From an uncultured Clostridium sp. (lineage in GTDB: Bacteria; Bacillota; Clostridia; UBA1212; UBA1255): a DNA stretch of 6,111 bases. Below the pieces are notes generated by a model, which was not told the origin of the DNA, made no database searches, and saw nothing but the letters and a program-made list of their open reading frames with translations. The stretch covers positions 1-6,111 of the forward strand of contig USLW01000134.1 in assembly GCA_900555605.1 (NCBI GenBank), written 5' to 3'. The position numbers were made by a program, and so were the translations under genes. Positions within the stretch are counted from its first letter, which is position 1. Each line of letters begins with the position of its first letter. This document shows positions 1 through 5,454 of the stretch, piece after piece.

Positions 1-2211
1 AAAGGGCGCGACGTGATGAATATATCCCCAGTCAAGGTCATAAAATACCCAGTACCATTTCAGCGTTTGCTTGCCTGCAGGGTCTGCTGCCGTAAAGCAG
101 CGGATGTTGGCCAAATCCTTATTACCGGAGTAGACTTCCGCCACCAGCCATTCGATCATGCTGTCGACATTGACACGATCCGCGAGATAACGGTAGCTTT
201 CAGGCAGGGACATATCATGTTTTTTTACGTATTGGCACAGCGCATCATAAGCTTTTCCGCTGCCGAACTCCACATCTGCGCTGCTGCGGATGAGAGAGAC
301 CGTTTCCGGGTCCGTCTCTGGGTGACGGGAAACCACGAAGTCTTCGTCGACTTTTTCCCGGATGGCATAGATTCCCCAATACGCGCCGTTCAGATACAGA
401 ACACAGAACCTGTAATTCTGCACCTCGAGATTCTGCATGCCGTCTGCGGCCAGTGCGGTGAGAAATTCATCGCGGAAAATAGAACGGGTATAATCTTCGC
501 CGCAGCGAATCATGAGCGTTTTGAAGCGGGCTGGTGCATCTGGATTTTCAAATATGGGATATTCAAGAAATTCGCTGCCGTAACGGGATTTGAATTTCAG
601 GCTGAATGATTTCTTTTCGAGATACCGGCTTCCTCCGCCCGCGATTTTGAGACCGCAGTCAATGGTAAATCCGCTTCCGCCTTTTTCATAAAATGCGGCA
701 CTGGCCTTTCGCTCCCAGTCTTTATAATAATTTGCTCCGTAATAGGGTGCCTCCGGAGAGGCATCCGGCCCTTTTACATAAATCCCCGTTTCATCGCTCC
801 AGAGATCGTCCGGATCCAATACAACGCTCAGAATCGGAAGCGTATGGCCTTCGTTTATAAAAAAGCCGGCTGTGTATACGTCACTTTTGATTTTATCCGG
901 CGCGATGGAAACCGCTCTGACCACTGTGGTTTCGGAGATCGTGAAGGGACCTGTATAGAGCAGGCTCTTATCCGTCGGTTCCTTTCCGTCAAGCGTATAA
1001 TAAATCCTGCCTTCTCCGGAAAGCGTAACAAGAATCGGTGCGGCGGATTCGTCGTAAATACCATCCGGCGTCAATGAGACCGGCGTATGGGAGATTTCTC
1101 GTTTCCCGGCAGTGTTTTCTTCGCCGGGCGTTGCTTTTTCAAAGTAAAAGAAGCCGGCTTTCCCGGGCATTCTGCCGCAGCTTCCGCCATAGGGAATGTC
1201 CGTTAGCAGCACACCGTCAAGCAAATTTTTGGCAGCGTCTGATAGATATAGGCATTCTGATATTCCGTCCAGCTTAAAATTTGTATGTACATAGGAACCG
1301 CCAGTCAGACTTTCATCCCCGGAGGCGAGAAAAACACAGATTTCACCGGGCGCGAGTATTTGATCCGGCATATTCCATTTCAACGGATCCTTTTTGCTGT
1401 CGGATAAATAATAATTTTTTAGATTGACGGAAGCAGAAGTGACATTTTTAATTTCAATCCAGTCATAATATGCTCCGTTTTGTTCCAGCTGCTGAAAATT
1501 AGAGCTTACCGCTTCGTTGATCACCAGCATTTTACCCCCGGCCTCTGCTTCTGCAAAATATGCCTCCACACCGGCAACCGTATTTGGATATCCCGGCGAG
1601 ACAATGTTTGTGACCGCAAAGGGATCCGTGGGCTGAGCCCCGGTCCGTGCATAGGCATAATCGTCTTTTAGATCAGGATATGTAACGCTGTCAATCAAAA
1701 GGCCTTCCGGATCTGCAAGCAGGACGGTTTTGCTCTCCTTGCTCAATTTGAAGGCAATGTGCAGCTCGCCGGTATAGGTGCCTGCGCCGGAAGCAAATAG
1801 CAGCAGGGATGCCTGCGGCGCTATCCATACGTCGGGAAATGTCCATTTTACGCTTCCGGGAGAAAGACTCAGGGAAAAGCCCTTGAGATGGATGGGAACG
1901 CTGCCGTAATTTGTAAGTTCAATCCAATCCTGCCTGACGCCCTGACGGTCTGTAATTCCTAAGGTGTTGGAAGCCATTAGTTCACTGATTTTTAAAAAGT
2001 GTGCCGGATTGGGCGTTTCCGAGGAAGGTGTTTGGGCAGGCGAGGCTTCAGCAGTCGTTTGCACAGGAAAATCCGTCCGATCTGAAGCGGAAGCAGCAGG
2101 CGCTGTATGCTGCGGCAGGGATTGTACGGTACAGCCGGCGGCTGTATAAATAAAAAGAAAGGCAAGCATACAACGAATTAAAATATGAAAAAAATCTTTT
2201 CTGTGCTTCAT
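1..2211 (-). CDS. CotH-kinase family lipoprotein with two lamin-tail domains (C-terminus cut by window edge)
   Basis: The frame is open from the ATG at 2211 to base 1, giving 737 residues with no stop, so the gene continues off the left edge. Residues 1-26 form a signal peptide (basic start, hydrophobic core around 15-23) ending in Ala-Ala-Gly before Cys27, an imperfect lipobox, so a membrane-anchored lipoprotein is likely. A Ser/Thr/Pro/Ala-rich linker spans about 30-70. Two lamin-tail (LTD) domains follow at about 72-190 and 228-365, each with an I-(S/N)-E start and a DWIE core (D95, D250). A chitobiase/hexosaminidase C-terminal-type domain lies at about 375-452 (YYTLDGKEP at 404-412). The CotH-kinase domain starts near 458, with KKSF at 533-536, LNGAYWGIY at 607-615 and the acidic DLDW at 725-728. 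CotH proteins are atypical protein kinases known from spore coats and secreted proteins; the substrate here is unknown. AAGGAG lies six bases before the ATG. Confidence 0.9.
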   Translation of the reverse strand, partial: MKHRKDFFHILIRCMLAFLFIYTAAGCTVQSLPQHTAPAASASDRTDFPVQTTAEASPAQTPSSETPNPAHFLKISELMASNTLGITDRQGVRQDWIELTNYGSVPIHLKGFSLSLSPGSVKWTFPDVWIAPQASLLLFASGAGTYTGELHIAFKLSKESKTVLLADPEGLLIDSVTYPDLKDDYAYARTGAQPTDPFAVTNIVSPGYPNTVAGVEAYFAEAEAGGKMLVINEAVSSNFQQLEQNGAYYDWIEIKNVTSASVNLKNYYLSDSKKDPLKWNMPDQILAPGEICVFLASGDESLTGGSYVHTNFKLDGISECLYLSDAAKNLLDGVLLTDIPYGGSCGRMPGKAGFFYFEKATPGEENTAGKREISHTPVSLTPDGIYDESAAPILVTLSGEGRIYYTLDGKEPTDKSLLYTGPFTISETTVVRAVSIAPDKIKSDVYTAGFFINEGHTLPILSVVLDPDDLWSDETGIYVKGPDASPEAPYYGANYYKDWERKASAAFYEKGGSGFTIDCGLKIAGGGSRYLEKKSFSLKFKSRYGSEFLEYPIFENPDAPARFKTLMIRCGEDYTRSIFRDEFLTALAADGMQNLEVQNYRFCVLYLNGAYWGIYAIREKVDEDFVVSRHPETDPETVSLIRSSADVEFGSGKAYDALCQYVKKHDMSLPESYRYLADRVNVDSMIEWLVAEVYSGNKDLANIRCFTAADPAGKQTLKWYWVFYDLDWGYIHHVAPF

Positions 2212-2216
2212 AGATG

Positions 2217-2263
2217 CTCCTTCAACATTTATACTGCAGTATATTAATATCTATATTATATCA
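2217..2263 (-). promoter_or_regulatory. Extended -10 promoter and ribosome binding site of the CotH lipoprotein gene
   Basis: Read on the minus strand, TGATATAAT (2263-2255) is a perfect -10 hexamer with the TGn extension, which would put the transcript start near 2248. No good -35 hexamer sits 16-18 bases upstream, which is tolerated with an extended -10. The Shine-Dalgarno site GAAGGAG (2223-2217) stands five bases before the ATG at 2211 and fixes that start. The leader is about 37 bases. Direct observation for the motifs; activity is inferred. Confidence 0.6.
2230..2243. promoter_or_regulatory. 14-base perfect palindrome in the CotH gene leader (possible operator)
   Basis: TATACTGCAGTATA is a perfect palindrome lying between the predicted transcript start (about 2248) and the Shine-Dalgarno site of the CotH lipoprotein gene. 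That position suits a repressor dimer. As RNA it could form only a weak 5-base-pair AU-rich stem with a TGCA loop, so a DNA operator is the better guess. I do not recognise it as the site of a named regulator. Confidence 0.35.
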
Positions 2264-2289
2264 TATCTCATTGCGGTTCGGTACTGCCA

Positions 2290-2307
2290 AAATCATTGAA
2301 ATGATTT
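2290..2307. promoter_or_regulatory. 18-base inverted repeat between the CotH gene and deoC (possible operator)
   Basis: AAATCATT and AATGATTT are perfect 8-base inverted arms around a GA centre. The centre lies about 50 bases upstream of the predicted CotH gene transcript start and about 95 bases upstream of that of deoC. No T-run follows on either strand, so it is not a terminator. It looks like a binding site for a dimeric regulator that could serve either divergent gene. The regulator is unknown. Confidence 0.4.
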
Positions 2308-2357
2308 AACAAGCAGGCGGCGTGCCCGCGACGTTCTGAGACAAATAAAAGAAACGC

Positions 2358-2387
2358 TGGAAAAGGATGATAGATTATTGGTATAAT
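2358..2387 (+). promoter_or_regulatory. deoC promoter
   Basis: TATAAT at 2382-2387 is preceded by TGG, giving an extended -10. TGGAAA at 2358-2363 matches four of six bases of the -35 consensus with an 18-base spacer. The predicted transcript start is near 2394, leaving a leader of about 53 bases. The ATG at 2393, in frame with deoC, sits at or before this start and is therefore unlikely to be the true initiation codon. Confidence 0.65.
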
Positions 2388-2446
2388 ATTGAATGAAGGC
2401 ACGATATAAAACGTGTATAAAAACAGAGAAGAAGGGATGTTCCTAT

Positions 2447-3130
2447 ATGAATCCAATCAACGCGTATATTGATCATACGAATTTGAAACCGTACGCAACA
2501 GAGGCGGATATCCGCAGGCTGTGCGCGGAGGCTGCAGAGGCACGGTTTGCCTCGGTCTGTGTCAACCCCTGTTATGTTTCGCTGGCAAAACATCTATTAT
2601 CAGGCACCCATGTCAACGTGTGCACTGTAATCGGTTTTCCTTTAGGGGCCAATAACGCTGCAGTAAAAATTGCGGAGACGGAAGATGCGTATCGCTTGGG
2701 CTGTGATGAGTTCGATATGGTGATTTCCGTAGGCGCGCTGAAAGATGGCCGGCTGGATTATGTGCGCGATGAAATCCGTGCGGTCGCGGCTGTGGCAAAA
2801 GGAAAAATTGTAAAAGTCATTATTGAGACGGGTCTGCTGACGGATGCGGAAAAGGCAGCAGCCACCAAATTGGCTTGTGAAGGCGGCGCCGCTTATGTGA
2901 AAACCTGTACCGGCGTATCGGCAGGGGCCGCGACGATAGAAGATGTACGACTGATAAAAGCTCATCTTTCCGGCGGTGTAAAAATAAAAGCTTCCGGCGG
3001 TATTAAGACATATGAGGCTGCCAAGGCGCTGATTGCGGCAGGAGCAGAACGTCTGGGAACCTCTTCCGGTCTTGCGATTATGGAAGCGTGGAAGCAGTGC
3101 GCAGATACGGATAAAACCGGTGATTGCTGA
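2447..3130 (+). CDS. deoC: Deoxyribose-phosphate aldolase (class I)
   Basis: A cytoplasmic TIM-barrel aldolase that cleaves 2-deoxyribose-5-phosphate to glyceraldehyde-3-phosphate and acetaldehyde through a Schiff base, in deoxynucleoside catabolism. The product has 227 residues, close to the usual 215-230 of the Gram-positive family. Visible hallmarks are the start YIDHTNLKP (7-15), IGFPLGAN (62-69), the catalytic Asp90 in DEFDMVIS, the Schiff-base Lys152 in YVKTCTG, and the proton-relay Lys181 in KIKASGG (179-185). Cys38 in VCVNP aligns with the acetaldehyde-sensitive Cys47 of the E. coli enzyme. The ATG at 2447 is chosen because AAGGGA (2432-2437) precedes it by nine bases and because the protein then begins as the family does. 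The stop TGA (3128-3130) overlaps the next gene's ATG. No other nucleoside catabolism gene is in the window. Confidence 0.95.
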   Translation: MNPINAYIDHTNLKPYATEADIRRLCAEAAEARFASVCVNPCYVSLAKHLLSGTHVNVCTVIGFPLGANNAAVKIAETEDAYRLGCDEFDMVISVGALKDGRLDYVRDEIRAVAAVAKGKIVKVIIETGLLTDAEKAAATKLACEGGAAYVKTCTGVSAGAATIEDVRLIKAHLSGGVKIKASGGIKTYEAAKALIAAGAERLGTSSGLAIMEAWKQCADTDKTGDC

Positions 3131-3879
3131 TGAACGGCTTATTTTCCGAGGTAGTGGCAGCGCGTACCATGAATACGCTATATATCATTCTGGATATTTT
3201 GTTTTTATGCTTTTTGCTGGCGGTGCTGCTTTGGAACCGGCGGTATCAGGCGGCAGTCGCGGGCTTTCTTGGCGGGATTTTATATTTTATTGTAGATTAC
3301 GGAGTTTTTTATATGTGGCTTGGGACGCGGACTGTGGAAGGTGCGGATCCGGTCTGGTTTCTTCTCTGGCTATCCATGAGTTATGGTTTTACCAACTTCG
3401 TTTGGATTTGGGTCTGGCTGGATCGGGATGGCCACGCGCTGGAATGGTCCCTGCTGATTACGAGCGGATGGCTGTGTACAGCGCTGCTCAGCCAAAATTT
3501 CGGCAGCTGTTTCACAAAAATCTCCATTTTTCGCGGGACCTCTGGTTATCACGGGATCATGGCGGTGTTTTTGTTTGTTGGGTATGCGATTCTCTGTCTA
3601 TGGAATATCCGCTGTCAGGACAAACAAAAACGCGCGCCGCTTCTTTGGATCCTTTCCATCGGAATTTTAGTGCAGTTCGGTTGGGAGTTTATTCTAACGA
3701 TTTCAGGAATCCGGAATCAGAGCATTGCGACATTGATCGTCAATTCCCTGCTGGAAACCAACATGGGGCTGCCGTATCTGTATTTCATTCATTCTGCGGT
3801 AAATCGCAAATACGGCCCGGATCTGAGAAAAAAGATCGGAACGGCGTCCTGCAGAAAAAATGCATTACCAGGTTTATAA
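3130..3879 (+). CDS. Uncharacterised seven-helix membrane protein, coupled to deoC
   Basis: I do not recognise this family. The 249-residue product is strongly hydrophobic, with about seven predicted membrane segments: 15-35, 41-63, 75-97, 104-121, 142-160, 171-193 and, more weakly, 201-224. It is rich in Trp, Tyr and Phe. Polar or charged residues inside helices (Asp56 in IVDYG, SYGFTNF at 84-90, Glu187 in FGWEF, Glu209) could line a ligand or substrate site. The tail from 225 is basic, suggesting a cytoplasmic C-terminus. The ATG at 3130 overlaps the deoC stop (TGATG) and has no Shine-Dalgarno of its own, so coupling to deoC is inferred. An in-frame ATG at 3169 is an alternative start that would drop 13 residues; GAGG lies 18 bases before it, rather far. 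It ends 6 bases from the converging pdxR stop. A nucleoside or deoxyribose transport or sensing role is only a guess from context. Confidence 0.8.
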   Translation: MNGLFSEVVAARTMNTLYIILDILFLCFLLAVLLWNRRYQAAVAGFLGGILYFIVDYGVFYMWLGTRTVEGADPVWFLLWLSMSYGFTNFVWIWVWLDRDGHALEWSLLITSGWLCTALLSQNFGSCFTKISIFRGTSGYHGIMAVFLFVGYAILCLWNIRCQDKQKRAPLLWILSIGILVQFGWEFILTISGIRNQSIATLIVNSLLETNMGLPYLYFIHSAVNRKYGPDLRKKIGTASCRKNALPGL

Positions 3880-3885
3880 GTCTTT

Positions 3886-5322
3886 TTAAGATGTTGGACA
3901 GCTGCCGGGGAAAATTGCGGCAGACAGACGGTCGACGGCTTCCGGAACACATTCCGCCCTGACTCCGGAATAGTTCAGGACAATTGCTTGTAAGGCACAA
4001 TCGTCAGGATTTTGATAATATTCGGAGAGGCATGAGATTCGGATACCTTTCTTTTTCGCATTTTCAACAAGCAGCCGATCGTCCGAAACCGGATGCAGAA
4101 TTTGCAGCAAAAAATGCAGCCCTGCGTTTTCCTCACGGATCCGGGTTATATCAGAAAGCGGACTTGATTTTACCTTCTGAATAATCTGATCCCGCAGCAT
4201 ACGGTAATATTTGCGCATCCGATTGATATGGCGCTCATAGTATCCGCGGCGTATAAATTCCGCAAGTGCATATTGCTCGAGGGTTGGTACGGTACAGGCG
4301 TAAAATGATAGCTGCTGCCGGCAGCGGACTGCTAAATGTGGGGGAAGGATCATATAGCTGATCCGAAAGGAAGGCGCTAAGGTTTTGGAAAAGGTATTCA
4401 TATAAATGACTTTTTCCTCCATATCCGTACTTTGCAGCGTCTGTATAGGTTTGCCTATCAGACGAAATTCACAGTCATAGTCATCTTCGATAATATAGCG
4501 TGACGGTGCTTCCGAAGCCCAAATCAAAAATTCCTGGCGCCTTCTCACCGGCATAACAATACCGGTGGGAAAGTGATGTGCAGGTGATATGCGTACGAGA
4601 TCGGCGCCGCTTCTGCGCAGTGCAGCCACAGACATTCCCGCATGATCAATGGCAGCCGGGACACAGGCGATACCGTTGCTGGTAAAAATGCGGGCTACTT
4701 TCGGATAGCCGGGGTTTTCAACGGCACAGACCCGGCGGCGTCCGAGAAGCTGTACCAAGAGCCCATAAAGATATTCGGTGCCTGCGCCGAGCACAAGCTG
4801 TTCCGGATCTACGGCAATGCCTCTGAAATGGTACAGATGGCCGGCAATTGCATGCCGCAGCTCCGGAATGCCGTTTGAAGGTGCGCTTTGCAGCAAATCG
4901 GTGCTTCTGCCGGAAAGGAGCTCCCGCATAATTTTAGACCATTGGCTGAATGGAAAATATTCATGATTCACAGAATTGTTTTTAAAATCCACAAAAAATA
5001 CCGGGAACTCATTTTTATGCACAGGCAGGCTGAACGGCTCGGCGGGAAGCCGGTTTTTTTTACAAGGCAAAGCGGGACTTTTTGTTTCCGATACAAAATA
5101 TCCTTTTTTTTCTATCGCATACAGATATCCCTCCTGAATCAGCTGCGCATAAGCGTGCTCAACCGTAATGCTGCTGATTCCTAAGTTTTTTGCCAAGGCG
5201 CGTTTTGACGGCAGCTTTTCGCCGGCACGGAGCGTGCTGCGCAGAATATCCTGTTTGATATATCCATAGAGCTGTTCATACAGGCTTTTGCCGCTTGCCT
5301 GATCAAATATGTAAGTCAGCAT
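3886..5322 (-). CDS. pdxR: PdxR-type MocR transcription regulator (GntR winged helix plus aminotransferase-like domain)
   Basis: The 478-residue product has the standard MocR layout. A GntR winged helix-turn-helix occupies about 10-78 (LPSKRALAKNLGIS at 37-50). After a short linker, a fold-type I aminotransferase-like domain runs from about 108 to the end. The PLP-site signatures are NPGYP (203-207), SPAHHFPTG (246-254), Asp280 and Tyr282 in IEDDYD, and the PLP-binding Lys313 in TFSKTLAPS. Such domains bind PLP as effector rather than catalyse transamination. Divergent placement next to pdxS makes PdxR the best subgroup; known PdxR proteins activate pdxST when PLP is scarce and often repress themselves. 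The start at 5322 gives the expected N-terminus; GGAG lies 11 bases upstream, a rather long gap. Two runs of eight A residues fall near residues 71-73 and 88-90. A GabR-like or other MocR role cannot be excluded by sequence alone. Confidence 0.9.
   Translation of the reverse strand: MLTYIFDQASGKSLYEQLYGYIKQDILRSTLRAGEKLPSKRALAKNLGISSITVEHAYAQLIQEGYLYAIEKKGYFVSETKSPALPCKKNRLPAEPFSLPVHKNEFPVFFVDFKNNSVNHEYFPFSQWSKIMRELLSGRSTDLLQSAPSNGIPELRHAIAGHLYHFRGIAVDPEQLVLGAGTEYLYGLLVQLLGRRRVCAVENPGYPKVARIFTSNGIACVPAAIDHAGMSVAALRRSGADLVRISPAHHFPTGIVMPVRRRQEFLIWASEAPSRYIIEDDYDCEFRLIGKPIQTLQSTDMEEKVIYMNTFSKTLAPSFRISYMILPPHLAVRCRQQLSFYACTVPTLEQYALAEFIRRGYYERHINRMRKYYRMLRDQIIQKVKSSPLSDITRIREENAGLHFLLQILHPVSDDRLLVENAKKKGIRISCLSEYYQNPDDCALQAIVLNYSGVRAECVPEAVDRLSAAIFPGSCPTS
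5054..5061 (-). repeat. Run of eight A residues in pdxR (linker)
   Basis: Eight T residues on the plus strand, read as AAA AAA AA within Lys88-Lys89-Asn90 of pdxR, in the linker between the DNA-binding and aminotransferase-like domains. A one-base slip would truncate the protein after the winged helix. A twin run lies at 5104-5111. Confidence 0.8.
5104..5111 (-). repeat. Run of eight A residues in pdxR (end of winged helix)
   Basis: Eight T residues on the plus strand, encoding Glu71-Lys72-Lys73 of pdxR in the wing of the DNA-binding domain. It begins exactly 50 bases from the second run at 5054-5061. The codons are ordinary for AT-rich lysine and glutamate, so chance is a fair explanation. 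Confidence 0.8.
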
Positions 5323-5337
5323 AGTTTGCTTCGCTCC

Positions 5338-5383
5338 AAACTGGTATTATAAAATAATCATAAAATGGTTATTTCAATATGGT
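5338..5383. promoter_or_regulatory. Three TGGT direct repeats between pdxR and pdxS (candidate PdxR operator)
   Basis: TGGT occurs in the same orientation at 5342-5345, 5366-5369 and 5380-5383, set in AAACTGGT, AAAATGGT and AATATGGT. Start-to-start spacings are 24 and 14 bases. On the minus strand the core reads ACCA, and the first copy is ATACCA, which resembles the ATACCA direct repeats known for the related MocR protein GabR. The first copy abuts and partly overlaps the pdxR -10, and the other two lie just upstream of the pdxS -10, consistent with self-repression and pdxS activation. Function is inferred. Confidence 0.45.
5346..5351 (-). promoter_or_regulatory. Candidate -10 of the pdxR promoter
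   Basis: On the minus strand TATAAT (5351-5346) lies 23 bases before the pdxR ATG, which would leave a short leader of about 17 bases including GGAG at 5337-5334. The nearest -35-like hexamer, TTGAAA (5377-5372), is 20 bases upstream, longer than optimal, so the promoter is probably weak. Confidence 0.4.
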
Positions 5384-5399
5384 CAGTTGATATTATAAT
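5372..5399 (+). promoter_or_regulatory. pdxS promoter
   Basis: A perfect TATAAT at 5394-5399 has only a poor -35 (TTTCAA, 5372-5377, three of six matches, 16-base spacer). A strong -10 with a weak -35 and two candidate operator repeats at and above it is what an activator-dependent promoter looks like, fitting PdxR activation. The predicted transcript start is near 5406. Confidence 0.6.
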
Positions 5400-5405
5400 G
5401 AAAAC

Positions 5406-5428
5406 CGTACTTCTTGTAAAGGAGTACG
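5406..5428 (+). promoter_or_regulatory. 5'-terminal leader hairpin hiding a Shine-Dalgarno site upstream of pdxS
   Basis: CGTACTTCTT (5406-5415) pairs with AAGGAGTACG (5419-5428) around a GTA loop: ten pairs, nine Watson-Crick and one G-U. It begins at the predicted pdxS transcript start. The 3' arm contains AAGGAG, the Shine-Dalgarno site for the ATG at 5433, so that site would be closed when the hairpin forms. No T-run follows, so it is not an intrinsic terminator. It may protect the mRNA 5' end or control translation; the sequence alone does not say which. Confidence 0.55.
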
Positions 5429-5432
5429 ATAA

Positions 5433-5453
5433 ATGAACGCAGGAGGCGGCTGA
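5433..5453 (+). CDS. Possible six-codon leader peptide before pdxS
   Basis: ATG at 5433 is preceded at eight bases by AAAGGAG (5418-5424) and encodes Met-Asn-Ala-Gly-Gly-Gly before TGA at 5451-5453. The stop lies one base before the pdxS ATG (5455), so a ribosome ending here would sit on the pdxS start, and its path covers the pdxS Shine-Dalgarno AGGAGG. Its own Shine-Dalgarno is inside the leader hairpin. Three glycine codons give no obvious link to PLP or glutamine sensing. It may be a real coupling minigene or a chance frame. Confidence 0.35.
   Translation: MNAGGG
5441..5446 (+). promoter_or_regulatory. pdxS ribosome binding site
   Basis: AGGAGG is a full consensus Shine-Dalgarno eight bases before the ATG at 5455. 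The pdxS frame is closed upstream by TGA at 5434-5436, so no longer start exists. The hexamer could pair fully (two G-U pairs) with CTTCTT at 5410-5415, the same segment that closes the upstream hairpin. Confidence 0.75.
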
Positions 5454-5454
5454 G

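Noticed and set aside
13..609. Plus-strand open frame of 198 codons opposite the CotH lipoprotein gene
   Set aside because: It lies wholly inside the minus-strand CotH kinase domain, whose motifs are clear. It has no ribosome binding site and shows no recognisable domain.
2317..2329. GCGG/CCGC hairpin in the CotH gene/deoC gap
   Set aside because: Four pairs only, no T-run and no position relative to a transcript that would make it functional.
2346..2359. CcpA (cre)-like site around AACGCT upstream of deoC
   Set aside because: Only the central AnCGnT core and the last base match; both outer arms of the consensus are largely absent.
2393..2446. Upstream start for deoC at the ATG at 2393
   Set aside because: It sits at the predicted transcript start just after the -10, has no Shine-Dalgarno, and would add 18 residues absent from the family.
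3124..3129. TTG at 3124 as start of the membrane protein
   Set aside because: The ATG two codons later gives the classic TGATG overlap and is the better start codon. Neither has a clear Shine-Dalgarno.
3902..3923. Inverted repeat CTGCCG/CGGCAG near the end of pdxR as a terminator
   Set aside because: It is inside the pdxR coding region, the stem is only six pairs with a 10-base loop, and no T-run follows on either strand.
3033..3962. Plus-strand open frame of 309 codons crossing the end of deoC, the membrane protein and the pdxR end
   Set aside because: It overlaps three better supported genes in another frame, and its product is rich in Arg, Ser and Cys with no coherent domain. It is a shadow frame.
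4642..5184. Plus-strand open frames of 78, 62 and 98 codons opposite pdxR
   Set aside because: They are antisense shadows of the conserved aminotransferase-like and winged-helix domains, with no ribosome binding sites.
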